Positions 35,425-46,945 of a DNA stretch of 64,000 nt are shown piece after piece. Below the pieces are notes generated by a model. That model did no database searches, had not been told where the DNA came from, and saw only the letters and a program-made list of their open reading frames with translations. Every line of letters starts with the position of its first letter. Position 1 is the stretch's first letter. The DNA comes from Laetiporus sulphureus 93-53 (taxonomy: Eukaryota > Basidiomycota > Agaricomycetes > Polyporales > Laetiporaceae): positions 289,051 to 353,050 of the forward strand of contig NW_024468542.1 of the NCBI RefSeq assembly GCF_001632365.1. The letters are read 5' to 3'. A program made the position numbers and the translations under genes.

Positions 35425-36507
35425 TTAGTCAGCCACCCCGCTGCCCTCAGCTTCGACGACGTCCGCGCAGACATCCTTCGCCTCTCCCTCCGAAGCCTCA
35501 TTCAGAATCTCCTCCAGTCGGACCAATGACTCCATTGCCAACTCCATCAGCTCGAAGTCTATCCTATCTAGATGATTGTTGCGAGGCGGCATCGAGGGTG
35601 ACTGGACCAGCGAGGAGGAGGAGAGCTGAGAGGGAATGGCCAAGTTGCGATGGCCGCCCTCGAATGCAACCTCGTGATAGTTGTGCTGCTCGTTGTTCTG
35701 CCTGTTCCTCGCTCTCATTGGAAACTCCGGCGAACTTGACGAGGCGACTTGAGAGGTGGACGCCCACTGAGAATTGGGCCAGCCGGAGTCACAGAGATGT
35801 CCGCCATAGCCGTGCTCCCATTCGGCGGATGGCGTGTCGGTATCGACAGTACCCCACTCCTACAAGTGTAGGTGAGCCATCATTGTCTGGCTCGCACGAC
35901 AACGCCACTCACCGATTCTGACATGATCCCAGATTCTGCCATGCTCATCTCAGCGACCTCCTCCCATTGAATCACGCCCGTCTTGAGCTTGTACTCAAGA
36001 TCAAGCGCATCCGCCATCGTTTGCTCTTTCTTTAGCTGGCGCAAGATCTCGAAAGGCGGCGGGTGGATCTTGACGTCCTTGCCTTCCACCTGGTGCGATG
36101 TTAGTAGCTCGAAAGTCAATGCTCAGACGTGGTCGAGCTCACCATGCAGTAGAAGCTAGGGCCATTGTCCTCGCGATTTATGTCCATAGTGCAGCCCACT
36201 TCGTGCTGTCTGTGCTGCGAGCGGAAGTTCTGCTGTGTCGGCGACAAAATGGACAACCGAGGCGATTCACGGTGAGTACACAGACTGATACGGGCCTGGC
36301 TAGCTCACTCACCAAGCCAACATTCATTTCCGATACGTCCGTATTTGTTTGTGTACTCTCAAGAGTGACGATGTCATACGACAAAGGAGTCACTTGATGG
36401 CCGCAGATAGCCTCCGACAGCTCCGGACGCGGCTGTATTATGACCAAAATATAAGGCAGTTTCTTCTTAAATGCCTTTCCGATCCTTTTGAAGAATGCGA
36501 ACGCCAT
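35425..36507 (-). CDS. B1: family B protein, function unknown
   Basis: Exons 36507-36313 (65 codons), 36205-36143 (21), 36089-35913 (59) and 35859-35425 (144 plus stop), all phase 0, give 289 aa. Exon 1 is basic then hydrophobic: MAFAFFKRIGKAFKKK, then LPYILVIIQPRPELSE, suggesting peripheral membrane binding or a beta strand after an amphipathic helix. Exon 2 ends GPSFYCM. Exon 3 has VEGKDVKIHPPPFEILRQL and a helix of Lys and Glu. Exon 4 has WEHGYGGHLCDSGWPNSQW and ends in a long acidic helix (DFELMELAMESLVRLEEIL). Conserved wording continues upstream of the ATG (VFCLS, PIDTST), but no ATG lies there. Introns 1 and 3 contain CTCACC. Confidence 0.74.
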
Positions 36508-37418
36508 TGTCGACGTGTCGATGGGGAGTAGCGACAAGCAGAAGACAAACACGAAGGAGTCACAAGGGGACAGTCACGGTGTTAAGAACGCGTAGAGAGA
36601 CGTGGCAATGCGCAGTAAGTAATTCTCTGTGCGTTTATCGAGGCGTTTGGGGATGCTGGGACCCTGGTCGTGGTTGGGGAAGAAGCGTGTAGCGAGTGGC
36701 CAAAGCGACGCGGTTGACTTTAATACAGGCGCCTATGTAGACGCTCGCATGTTTCCGGTCCAAGCCCTCTCGCGGAGTTGTATTCGCGGCATCCTCGTGT
36801 ATCTTTGGCCAACGCCACAGTGGATCTGTGGTAATTCCTCATCAGATTTGATTATTCATGCGGCCGGTGAGTTGCATGCATTCATTTCTTTGCATCTTGT
36901 TGTTATGAAATGGCTTATTGTGGCTGTCCAGACTAGAATATGCTCTATTTTTTTTTCAATGGCCTCATAAACAACGGGTAGCAGTTTACATTTCCAATGC
37001 GTGCCGTGTCAACTGTTCGTGATTCGGTTCATACCTCGAAATCAGGGCTTACAGTGCTTATGACTGCATTGTACATCTTTTACCCCCAACCAGACGATAA
37101 ATGTATGACAAACGGATGTTCGACGGTGTTTACAAATTTGCCGGAATGGGATCATTGGTAGCAAGGATCGCTGCCGTACGTCTGGGGGAAGCGTTCGCGC
37201 CACAAATACTGCCCGTTCTGCATTAATTCAGCTTACGAACAAATTTACTGAAGAGGGCTTTCGGTTTATACATACAATCGTTCATTACGGTACCTCTGGA
37301 AACCAAGGCGTATGAGCTCCATCTGCGTCCTTCAAGCCCAGTCCTATCCTCTTGAAATCCTCCAGCGACTGCGCTTCATACTTCGTTGCACAGTGACGCC
37401 ACCCATAACACTGCTCCA
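36508..37418. other. B1 upstream region and spacer
   Basis: 36,690-36,800 (agtggccaaagcgacgcgg, then ttccggtccaagccctctcg) is almost identical to 43,262-43,370, marking a shared B promoter. 36,840-37,300 shows no gene. Confidence 0.5.
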
Positions 37419-38816
37419 TCAAACTCTCACCTCCTGGGTCAATGGCTTGTCCGCGCTTACTGCCTGGTCTGTTGCTTCAGCAGGTCCGTTGTAGAATGCC
37501 CTCACGGTGGCTTCATGACGCTCATTTTCTGACAGTCTCTTCCATCTTTGAACCGCATGTCGGTGCAGGTGAAGATCCGAGTGAAGATATGCCAGTATTG
37601 GGGACGGCTTGTATTTGCAGGTTGGGAAGACGCTCGCGCGAGTAGTCTCTGAGCCTTTCGTTTGCCCCTCGGCCTTCCTGCCGGCGATCTGTCTCGCGTA
37701 GCTGGCACTTGCACGGACCCGAGAGAACTCAGACCAGTCGATGTCTGCGGCCGATTGGAGCAACCATACGGCTGTATGATGAGCAATGCCGGTGGACTCG
37801 TCGTTATCTGCATGTGTCGCCTTCTTCACGTCTCGAATGAGCATTCTACATGCATTCGATCGCTCTGTCTGATCAGGCACGGAATATGCCGACTATACAT
37901 TGCATAAATAATACCCATTGCGGTGAGTGGGCAATCTGGCAGCTGATCTTTCACTGTGTGCTCACATTCATATTGGCTAAACCTCTCTGTCCAGGAGACT
38001 TCCTCAGGTTGGTAGCTGTCGGGTCAGCGAGAATCTCTGTCACGGAACGAGGTGGAGGATTTCGTTGCATCTGCCTGCGGTCAGTCCGACGTAGACTATT
38101 AATTCTGCATATTCACTTACGACACGTTCGTTCCCATGCAGAGCATCCCCTCTCACCTGCCCAATCGATCTTGGCAATTCGCCTCCACGAATGAGGCACC
38201 TGTTTGCGGCGGGGTGGTGGTGGTGAGCTGTGGTCCTAGATGACGATGCATCCCATCTGCCTGTGATGGCTCCCAATCGAGGAATCTTGACGACACATGG
38301 TGAGCACAGACAACTTTACAACTGAGAGTTGGTTTGCTGACTTACCTGATGACCATTCTTGGCTGTAACGTTGTGTGTGCTCTTGTAGATTTTCTCGGAC
38401 ATGATCTCTCGAGTGGTAGCATTGGAAGGGTGGCCATCGCTTTGCATACTGCGCATCCGGTCTGACATTCCTCCGATCCATTCGGCCTTATAAAGACTGA
38501 GAGCTGCCCAAGGGTGAGATGTTGTGCGATTATATGTAGAGCGAAGGCGCGGAGGCCCGTTGTACGCCACATGTTGGAGTTTAGACAAAAGTCTTATGGA
38601 ATCAGCGTCAGTTCGAAAATATTGGGACGTGTTCGTCCCTCTCCCCGCAGCTTGGGAATCGTGGAGAGGCCTCACGAGAGCATTGGCGGGGCGAGATTGC
38701 GGGGTCATACCGAGCGCCACGATCGAGGGTGTGGACAAAGGCATAAATGTGCCACTGCTACTCTGTTGTCGGTGAGCAAGTGGAGCTTTCGTATATGGAC
38801 GTTGAATGTTTGACAT
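37419..38816 (-). CDS. D1: family D protein, function unknown
   Basis: Exons 38816-38346 (157 codons), 38285-38121 (55), 38070-37966 (35) and 37892-37419 (157 plus stop), all phase 0, give 404 aa. Exon 1 is Ser/Pro/Arg-rich and probably disordered, with HPWAAL near residue 113. Exon 2 opens IPRLGAITG, then has a His run. Exon 3 has PPRSVTEIL. Exon 4 carries the most conserved part: AVWLLQSAADIDWSEFSRVR and YKPSPILAYLHSDLHLHR, then RWKRLSENERHEATVRAF. The last segment resembles the final helix of an HMG box (W..LS..ER....), but the rest of that fold is not evident. Intron 1 is GTAAGTCAGCAAACC with TGTGCTCACC and an AAG acceptor. Confidence 0.73.
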
Positions 38817-38950
38817 GTATTCCACCGTGTCTTGATAGCAGAACTACAGTGTATGAAGGGAGAAGGGAGAGTTGAAGGGAGGGGATGAAGAGAGCGCGAA
38901 CGCGGAGCGCGGTTCGAATGTGAGCGCTTATTTGCCCGTGGCTTGCGTAG

Positions 38951-38990
38951 CCCGGATTGGCTAGCGTGCGCGTGGCGAGTGAGACAGTGG
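38951..38990 (-). promoter_or_regulatory. Family D upstream element with CCAAT box (D1)
   Basis: CCAAT core on minus at 38956-38960, about 140 nt upstream of the D1 ATG, in ggattggctagcgtgcgcgt followed by ggcgagtgag. Confidence 0.5.
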
Positions 38991-39259
38991 AACTCGTGTT
39001 CAAACAAAGGCGAGACTCAGATAAGTCATCCTACCCTATTCTATACCTGAACGTGCCGTGGGGATGTGATCTTGGTCTCCAAGCTCTTCTATCGTTTTTC
39101 CTTTGGGTCGGTGTCACCATGTACGCCACAGCAGAGATAAAAACGTGTTTTCTGGTGCATCTGAACTCTTTACAAATGCCACGCTGCAAGAGCACGGAGT
39201 GGCAGCATGATGTTCAGCCACTCGGTAGTTGGGCACTAAGCTGCTGTGGGTGGCTACGA

Positions 39260-40215
39260 ATTCGGTCTCCGTGACTGCGAGCCACTCGTGAAGGGCACAT
39301 CTCTTGCCATGGTCTACTCGTGCCTCATCTACACGAGCCGTACGAGCTGAGGGAGCGTACAGAGTGCTCTTCCTCGTGACTTGTGCGTCCAGATGGGTAA
39401 ATTATTCTGTCAATCGCGACGAGGAAACAGTAACGGCTGCGTTGAAATAGATTGCCGATGTTTTGTACGTGTAATTCATCTAGAAGACCTAGACAATTTT
39501 CAATTGCTGGTGCCAGGCAGAAATCATGAGAGATGACAGCTCAATCACTATGGCGTCCCATAGATCCATTTCTCTAAGAATTGATGCTAATTCTGATATT
39601 CAGAGTGGTCCGTGATGAGTACCACTCTCGCGCCCTTTTAGTCCATCGAGCTCGTCATCTATTGAGAGTAATCGAGATCTCATATGCACCTTTCGATGGA
39701 TTGTCATCTTTCGCCCTATGCTTCCCGCTTGCGGTTGTCCCGTAGTTTGTTGATTGAGCTCGTGCTCATTCGGTATCCAATTTCACCTTGTTTCCGTTCG
39801 ACTTGATCCTGATGCCGAGGATATCGGCCTCTTCAACCCACCATCATACATCAGTGGACTGAAAAGGTCAGCCGAATGGCGGTAGTGAATTACGTAGATT
39901 GGGTTATAACATGACTCTATGCCCCAATATGCATTCACTGGAGGATTTTATGCGATGATTGAGTATTCATGGTCAGCGCCGAGCAGCGGAGACGATGAAT
40001 AGCGCATTCGTGAGGACAGTACCGCAATGTCTTCGCGCAATCACTGGGGAAACGTAAATCTTTGTTATATAAAACCGATAGAGATAATGATTCATCGAAG
40101 CGCAACCTTCTAGTTTTTTTGTACATTTTCGTTGCAATGTTCATGATGGATACTGTTGCTGTTGACTGAAAGTCATTAGCTGATGAACTAGCCAAACCCA
40201 TAATTGGAATCACAC
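39260..40215. other. Left part of unit 2, no gene
   Basis: Copy of 32,715-33,660. Short frames only. Confidence 0.45.
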
Positions 40216-40221
40216 CATCTC

Positions 40222-40233
40222 ATTGGCCGCCAC
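40222..40233 (+). promoter_or_regulatory. ATTGGCCGCCAC element (unit 2)
   Basis: Followed by a TATA-like gaatatatatc at about 40,338 and an ATG at 40,390 opening CSICNAGADILSRHQ, then a GTAAGT donor. Confidence 0.45.
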
Positions 40234-40550
40234 AATGCGCACCGCGTTGCCTGCACTGTTACGAGATTGACGCTCGCGCGATGTTCGCAAACTTGACTCT
40301 CGCTTTGCTCGATAGCTCTCGTTGCTGGCTGCCTCAGTGAATATATATCATTCTGGCATTCAAGACGAACAATTCGATGGAATGGACATCAGAATGTTGT
40401 CACAGCAGTGCTCCATCTGCAACGCCGGTGCGGACATCCTATCGCGGCATCAAAGGTAAGTTCTCGTCTATGTGCAAGCTGTTGTTGAAGTCTGACATGC
40501 GAGAACACCATCTCCGCATCTTCCGGCTTGCGTTAGTTCATCGCGTTGAC

Positions 40551-40799
40551 TTACTTGTCTCTCGTCCCTTCTTGCTCGCCCCAGCGACTGCTCAAACCCG
40601 CTGGACGGATCGTCTGATCGAGAGCAATCGCGGTCCAGGAGTCCTCATTTTCCATTCTTTCGATGCAAGATGACAAGCCGTATGCATTGTACGAGCACGC
40701 AGTCACATCACGGCATGTGTAGCTTCCGTCACTGCTAGATATTGGCGCATCCGGACACTGGTAGAGGTGGAGGTGTGAGGTGCCTACATTAGGGAGCAA
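40551..40799 (-). other. Conserved minus-strand segment J2 (LYQCPxAP)
   Basis: Partner of J1 at 34.2 kb, open for 82 codons; Cys spacing suggests a former metal-binding or disulphide segment. Unsupported beyond the pairwise match. Confidence 0.25.
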
Positions 40800-41982
40800 A
40801 AAGTCGGCTCGGTTCTATGGTTCGTAAATTTATCTAGTCGCCTTTGACGCTCGTCATGACACCATATGAACCTGCGTCAGCCAGCTCTTCACGTCGCACG
40901 AAAGCGTCGCACGAGTTGGCGCCAACCTCCTGCAGACGTGGCGAGTTAGCATTTTCTTAAGCTCCGATCTATATCGTTCTCACCTGGACGGCACCACACA
41001 GCAGCGGATTGCACAAGGCGATCCATCCGTGATTACATGTCTGGCTTGCATGGTTTCCAAGATAACTGCACGTTAAGCTATCGTCACGTCCAGAGCTGAC
41101 AATACGTGTGCCGGCTGCATCCCTGTCGACGTTATCGGTCATTAGTGACTCATTGTGTGTGCAGAACTCCCGTCTGCCCGTGCGTGCAACCATTCTTTCC
41201 CGCATCCGTCCTGCTCGTTGTCCCTGACATGTCTCAGTAGGGCTTCTCAATCTGACTTCGAGTGCTATGCATGAGAACAAGACTATTCTTGGTCACTGCT
41301 TTTCTTGCGGCAGACGGCTTTCGACGTCTGTTGAGCATGAAGAAGTCGACCGGTGTGTTCACAACGACACACTTACCTGCTGTTCGAGTGCGACCGCCGT
41401 CAGTCCACTCTCTTGTGGGGATCACATCATTGCCTGCAGCTGTTGCGAAATCCTGGCTCGATCGATTGTTGGCGCCATCGCGAAGTCAGAGCTCGAACTG
41501 GCCGTAGTGGCATGCTTTAGGAACTGTCGGATGTGGCAGGCCAGAACGCATGAAAGTAAGTCAGCGCTTTCTCACACGATCATAGGCGACAAACTCATGG
41601 GACTCGATATTCCATATTGCATGACGCAGAGTGGGTTGAGCGGGCAGGTTGGAAAAGGGGGCGTAGTTTGAGGGAGACAGTGACAGATGGGGCCCGGGCG
41701 CTTGTGTCAATTCCCCCCCTTTGGCCGCTTTGTGTTCTTTGCTTACGGAACCCGGCCATCACGCGATACGGTCTTGTTGTTCGAAGAATCTAAAATCAAT
41801 AAAACAGTATGCTTACATTTCCGAGCGAGACGTGTAACTGAACACCTTCTCCCAGACAGGCTCGCTGCTTAGTACGTCATTCCTCAACTCCATGCACCCA
41901 TCCCCTTATATCCTGCTCATCTCGACTCTATGCCAGTCAACCTATCATTGACTATCCAACATGTTCTGCCCACCTCCGTGCA
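40800..41982. other. Spacer of unit 2
   Basis: Contains the plus-strand QGDPSVITCLACMVS relic and an HCFSCGRRLS peptide near 41,285, matching diverged sequence at 34.4-34.9 kb. No complete gene. Confidence 0.35.
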
Positions 41983-43075
41983 TTAGTTGGCCACCCCATT
42001 GCCCTCCGCTCCGAGGACGTCTGCATAGATATCCTTCATCTCTCCCTCCGATGCCTCATCCAGGAGCTCCTGCAATCGCACCAGCGACTCCATTGCCAGC
42101 TCCAGCAGCTCGAAGTCTATTCTGTCCGGTTCATTGTTGCGAGACAGCATTGTGGGGACCTGGACCAGCGAGGACGAGGAGAGCTGGGATGCAATGGCCA
42201 AGTTGCGGCGACCGCCCTCGAGTACATCCTCGTGACAGTCATGTTGCTCGCTGTTACGCCCGTTCATCGTCCTCATTGGAAACTCCGATGAACTCGATGA
42301 GGCGACTCGAGAGGTGGATTCCCACTGAGAATTGGGCCAGCCGGAGTCACAAAGATATCCGCCATAGCCGTGCTCCCATTCGGCGGATGGCGTATCAGTA
42401 TCGATCGTACCCCACTCCTACAAGTGTAGGTGAGCCATCATTCTCTAGCTCGAATGACGACGCCACTGACCGAGTCCGATATGATACCAGGTTCCGCCTC
42501 GCTCATCTCATCTATGTCCTCCTGCTGAACCATGCCAGTTCTCATCTTGTAGTCGAGGATGACCGCGTCGACCAGTGTCTGTTCCTTCTCCAGCTGACGC
42601 AGGATTTCAAAAGGCGGAAGATGGATCTTGACGTCCTCGCCGCCGATCTGGTAGTGATGTCAGTACTTTGAAACACGATCTTCAGACGTCATCGAGCTCA
42701 CCATGCAGTAGAAGCTGGGTCCACTGCGGTCGTGACGCATGTTCCGAGTGTAGTCCATTTCATGCTGTCGGCGTTGCGAGCATGTGCAGACATTCCGATG
42801 TGGCGGCGACAAAATGGACGATCGAGGCAATTTACGGTGAGCACACAGATCGATACGGACGTGGCGGTTAGCTTACTCACTGATCGCACGTACTCGTCTG
42901 ATTCATCCGTATTAATTTGCGTGTTCTCAAGAGTGACGATGTCGTAGTGGAAAGGAGTGGCTTGATGGCCGCAGATCGCTTCCGACAGCTCCGGATGTGG
43001 CTGTACTATAACCAAGATATAAGGTAATTTCTTCTTGAATGCCTTTTTGATTTTTTTGAGGAACCCAAACACCAT
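41983..43075 (-). CDS. B2: family B protein, tandem paralog of B1
   Basis: Exons 43075-42881, 42764-42702, 42647-42471 and 42417-41983 have exactly the B1 lengths and phases; 289 aa. Exon 1 reads MVFGFLKKIKKAFKKK, then LPYILVIVQPHPELSE. Exon 2 ends SGPSFYCM. Exon 3 opens IGGEDVKIHLPPFEILRQL. Exon 4 ends with DFELLELAMESLVRLQELL and an acidic tail. Intron 3 uses GTCAGT where B1 has GTGAGT. The middle of exon 1 (YDIVTLE) and the exon 4 Trp/Gly segment are the most conserved parts. Conservation of exon lengths and open frames across a 6.6 kb duplication argues that both copies are under selection. Confidence 0.74.
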
Positions 43076-43154
43076 TGTTGACGCGTCGATGGGAGGTCGC
43101 GACAAGCAGAAGACGTACACGAAGGAGTCGCAAAGAGACGATGACGCCAACAAG

Positions 43155-44218
43155 AACGCGTGATGAGACGTGGCGACGCCCAGTAAGTGATGCTCCGTGA
43201 GTTGAGCGAGACTTTATAGGTTGTTGGAACACTGGTCGTGGTAGGGGAACAAGCGTGGGGTGAGTGGCCAAAGCGACGCGGTTGCTTTTAATACGGGCGC
43301 CTAGGTAGACGCTCGCATGTTTCCGGTCCAAGCCCTCTCGCGGAGTTGCACTCGCGGCATCCTCGTGTATCTTCCGTCAGCGCTACAAAGTTGGAAAGCA
43401 TAGTTAACAAACGCAACGTTCGTATTGATTTTTTTAGTAGGTCGAATGCGACTTATTAATCGCAATATAGCTGTCTAAGTACTGTTCCGCCAGTCCAAAG
43501 AGAAAGCGTTTTGGACTGTAGGGGCTTGTGCCGCGTATAAGTACGATGTAAGACTTGTCCGGAAGGCGTAGGATGTCAGTAGTCGTTATTTGGCGACTAC
43601 TTTGCCTTGTTGCTGATTGCAACGCACACCATGTCACGCGTGTCCATGCAAGCGTGATATGTTCGTCGCAGAATGGAAAGGTGAGTAGTCTATCTTGCTG
43701 TACACCCTACTCTCATGCACTGATCCGAGATTGGGCTACAGTCTTTACGCCCGTGGAGAGTAGTGCGGCAAGATAACGGCTATCGCGTTTATGTCCACTA
43801 CGATGGCATTTTCACAGTCAACTATTCATAACACTGGTGAGCTCAGTGCAAGCGCTCCTTTGCACCTTGCTGTCTCGAGCTAGCTCACCGCAATTCGCTA
43901 GACTGACGGCAACTTTATTTTTCTCAACGGCCTCCTCAAGAGACATCCGTCGATGCTCCCATTGCATTTTATGTCAGTCATTTGTACCAGCCGCTGTCTC
44001 AAGATCAGGATGTGATGCTCCTCCCTCCGTTGGAAGTCTTGTATCGCTAAAGCAGACGATGAAATGGGTGTTCGACATGTTCATGCAATTATCCAATATC
44101 ATACCTCAGGAAACCAAACTGTACATGCTTTGCCCGAAACCCGACTCTACCGTCTTGAAGCTTCCTGAATCCCTCTTGTCATTTACTACACAATTATGCT
44201 GCCCGCCTCACTCCTCCA
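43155..44218. other. B2 upstream region and spacer
   Basis: 43,262-43,370 is the conserved B upstream block. 43,430-44,200 has short frames only (a 67-codon minus frame at 43,434-43,637 has no partner). Confidence 0.5.
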
Positions 44219-45656
44219 TCAAACTCTCGTCTCGTGGGCCGATAGCTGCTTCGTGCTTATAGCCTGTTTTGTTGCTTCAACAGATCCATTGCTGAATGCC
44301 TTCATGGTCGCTTCGTGACGCTCATCTACCGACATTGTCTTCCATCTTTGTCCCGCCTGTTGGTGCAGATGGAGATCCGAGTGAAGGTACGTCAACGTGC
44401 GGGACGGCTTGTATTTGCACGCTGGGATGACAGTCTGGAAGCCTTTCATTTGGTCTCCAGTCTTCCTGCTGGCAATCTGTCTCGCTTCATTGGTGTTTGC
44501 ACGGACCCGAGAGAACTCGGCCCAGTCTACGTCTGTGGCCGATTGAAGCAACCATATGGCTGTACGGTTAGCAGTGTCGGTCAGCTCATCGCCATCCGCA
44601 GATGCCTGCTTCCTGTTGTTTTGAACGAGCAGTCCAGGTGTGTTCGGTCGCTGTATCCAATCAGATTTGGAATACACCATCTACATGATGCCCATCACGG
44701 TGAGTAGATCATATGGGAGCTGATCGTTCACTGTGTGCTCACAATCGTGGAGGCTGAACCTCTCTGTCCAGAAGACGTCCTCCAGTTGGTAAGTCTCGGG
44801 TCAGGCAGAATGTCGGTCATGGGACGAGGTGGCATCCGTTTACGTCTAGACGACGTTGCATTCAGCGCGGAATTTTGTACAGGCCGAGCCTTATGACCAC
44901 CACGAATGTTTCGTTGCATCTGCCTGCGGTCAGTTTGACATGGACTATGCATTCCGTACATTGACTTACCATGCGTCCATTTCCATCCAGAGCATTCCGT
45001 CCAACCGTTCTGATCGACCTTGGCAGTTTGTCTCCGGAAGGAAGACTCTTCTTCGTGCCACGGCGGTGGTGAGCGGCAGCCCGAGATGGCACTGCACCCC
45101 GTATGCCGCTGACGGCTCCCAATTGAGGAACCTTCGTGACACATAGTGAGCGCAGGAAACAGTACAACCGAGACTTGGATTGCTGACTTACTTGACGACC
45201 AATCTTGTCTGTACTTTTTACTACGCTTGCATAGGTTCTTTCGGGCAAGACCTCTCGAGTGGTAACATTTGAAGAGCGGCCGCCATCTTGCATACCGCGT
45301 ATAAGACCTGCCATTTCTGCGACTCCTTCGGCTTTGTTGGGACTGAGAGTTGCCAAACGGTGAGGTGTCATAGGACCATGTATAGAGCGCAGCCGTGGAG
45401 GGTGCGCCCTACGTTTGAGTGTGGACAATGGCGTAATGGATCCAGTGTCAACGCGAGGATGTTGGGGCCTGTCGATCTTCTTCGCCGCATTTCTCATGCT
45501 GGGCAAGGGCCTCTTGGGAGTATTGGCTGGTCGATTATGCGCGGCCGCACTGACCACCACGACCGAGGGTCGGGACAAAGGCATGGATGTGCCACTGCTC
45601 CTCTGTCCTCGGTGAGCCGGTGGAACGTTTTTATGTGGGCGTTGAAGGTTTGACAT
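44219..45656 (-). CDS. D2: family D protein, tandem paralog of D1
   Basis: Exons 45656-45192 (155 codons), 45131-44970 (54), 44919-44743 (59) and 44680-44219 (153 plus stop), phase 0, give 421 aa. Exon 3 is longer than in D1 by a Lys/Arg-rich insert before MPPRPMTDILPDP. Exon 4 keeps AIWLLQSATDVDWAEFSRVR, LTYLHSDLHLHQQ and RWKTMSVDERHEATMKAFSN. Exon 2 opens VPQLGAVSG. The N-terminal Ser/Pro/Arg-rich exon shares RLRSIH and TTREVLPER-like segments with D1. No known family. Confidence 0.73.
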
Positions 45657-45790
45657 GTATTGCACGATATCCTAGTAGCAGGACGACCGTATATGAAGTG
45701 AGAGTTGAAGGGAGGGGATGAGGAGAGCGCGAGCGCGAACGCGAAATATGGTTCGAACTTTTGGCGTCTAATTCCCCGTGGCTTACATCC

Positions 45791-45835
45791 CCGGGATTGG
45801 TTAGCATGCGCGTGCCGAGTGCCACTCGAACTCGT
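45791..45835 (-). promoter_or_regulatory. Family D upstream element with CCAAT box (D2)
   Basis: CCAAT core on minus at 45796-45800, 140 nt upstream of D2; followed by gccactcgaactcgtgttca. Confidence 0.5.
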
Positions 45836-46102
45836 GTTCAAAAAAAATCAGTTTCATCATCTTCTATGGCCTAAACGTGTCGTAGAAATGTGACCTTGAT
45901 CGAGTCCAATCTTATGGTTCTTATCTATCATTTTTTCTGCAGCTGGGTGTTCCCCTGCTCTACAATGAGTTGTCATGTTCTTGAAAGACAAATCGATACG
46001 GTACACCTCCTCCCCATGTGTTGATATGATGAGAAGCTTTGGGAGAAACGATACCGCGTGGAGAGACCCAGAACCGGCTACAAGGTGGAATGTGGCCAGC
46101 TG

Positions 46103-46114
46103 ATCGGCCGCCAC
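46103..46114 (+). promoter_or_regulatory. ATTGGCCGCCAC-like element (D3 unit)
   Basis: atcggccgccac, one substitution in the CCAAT core. The next 280 bp match the 49.3 kb copy and hold a plus-strand frame (DCRRWHTIVRV, DKVKV) that needs a 1-nt indel to align between copies. Confidence 0.35.
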
Positions 46115-46393
46115 CGGCCACCTTGCAGTGTGCGACGCTGGCGCCACTGACCGGCGCGTTCCTTCAGCGCTTTCACAGTATCACGTCGCTCCTCGCTGTG
46201 TTTTTCGTTTGCTTTATGATATCTCGATGCTCAGCTATGGAACGCACTATGCTACAACTACTGTAAATATCAACGCACGGGCAACTAGGTCAAACGGAGA
46301 AGACTGTCGACGTTGGCACACCATTGTCCGAGTTGATACTTTTGTTGACAAAGTCAAAGTGATATGCCTAATCCTAGCCCTTCCGCGCTGTCT

Positions 46394-46945
46394 CTATGTT
46401 CTCTTAATTTCTGAGAACTCCTCTTGATGCTCATCATATGACGATGCTGTCCACCTCACCGCGCCGTCAGACGCCGCTTCAAGGATCGGCCGCTTCGCGA
46501 TCATCGTCTGTTCTGCGCCCTTGGCGGACGTGTTACTGAACGCTCGCGTAGCTGCTTCATGGCGAGCTTCATCTGACATCTCTCTCCATTTGCTTCGTAC
46601 AGTTTGCTCCTGTCGTTGCAGGTGGAGATCGGAGTGCAGATAAGCCAACACAGAGGACGGCTTGTATCTTCCTGTTGGAATCGGAGTCGCGTGAGCATCC
46701 CCAGAGCTCTTCATATTCTTTACAGTCTTTGGGATGGTGGTCTGTCTGGCTTGACTGGCATTTGCATGATTGCGAGCCAACTCTGACCAATCGACGTCTT
46801 CCGCGGACTGAAGTAACCACACAGCTGTATGATAAGCGGTATCAACCAGCTCATCATTCTCCACAGGTTTTACTTGTTGCTTGTTGCGCACCAGCGGCTC
46901 GGGTGCCTTTGGTCTCTCGATCGGGTCAGACATAGGATGCACCGT
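46394..46945 (-). CDS. D3, exon 4 (conserved C-terminal domain)
   Basis: Last exon of the D3 gene, listed apart because it holds the conserved domain: AVWLLQSAEDVDWSELARNH, YKPSSVLAYLHSDLHLQR and KWREMSDEARHEAATRAFSN. It runs about 18 codons past the point where D4 stops (after SDGAVR). Confidence 0.68.
   Translation of the reverse strand, partial: TVHPMSDPIERPKAPEPLVRNKQQVKPVENDELVDTAYHTAVWLLQSAEDVDWSELARNHANASQARQTTIPKTVKNMKSSGDAHATPIPTGRYKPSSVLAYLHSDLHLQRQEQTVRSKWREMSDEARHEAATRAFSNTSAKGAEQTMIAKRPILEAASDGAVRWTASSYDEHQEEFSEIKRT

Larger units (their letters stand above)
32600..39100. repeat. Tandem unit 1 (about 6.5 kb) carrying B1 and D1
   Basis: Matches 39,101-45,900 along its length. Examples: the left edge (ttcagccactcggta) at 32,675 and 39,212; the ATTGGCCGCCAC element at 33,670 and 40,222; B genes at 35.4-36.5 and 42.0-43.1; D genes at 37.4-38.8 and 44.2-45.7; right edge (cctraacgtgycgtrg) at 39,046 and 45,870. 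Confidence 0.8.
39101..45900. repeat. Tandem unit 2 (about 6.8 kb) carrying B2 and D2
   Basis: Second copy of 32,600-39,100. Exon lengths of B are conserved exactly. D2 differs by a longer exon 3 and small changes elsewhere. Confidence 0.8.
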
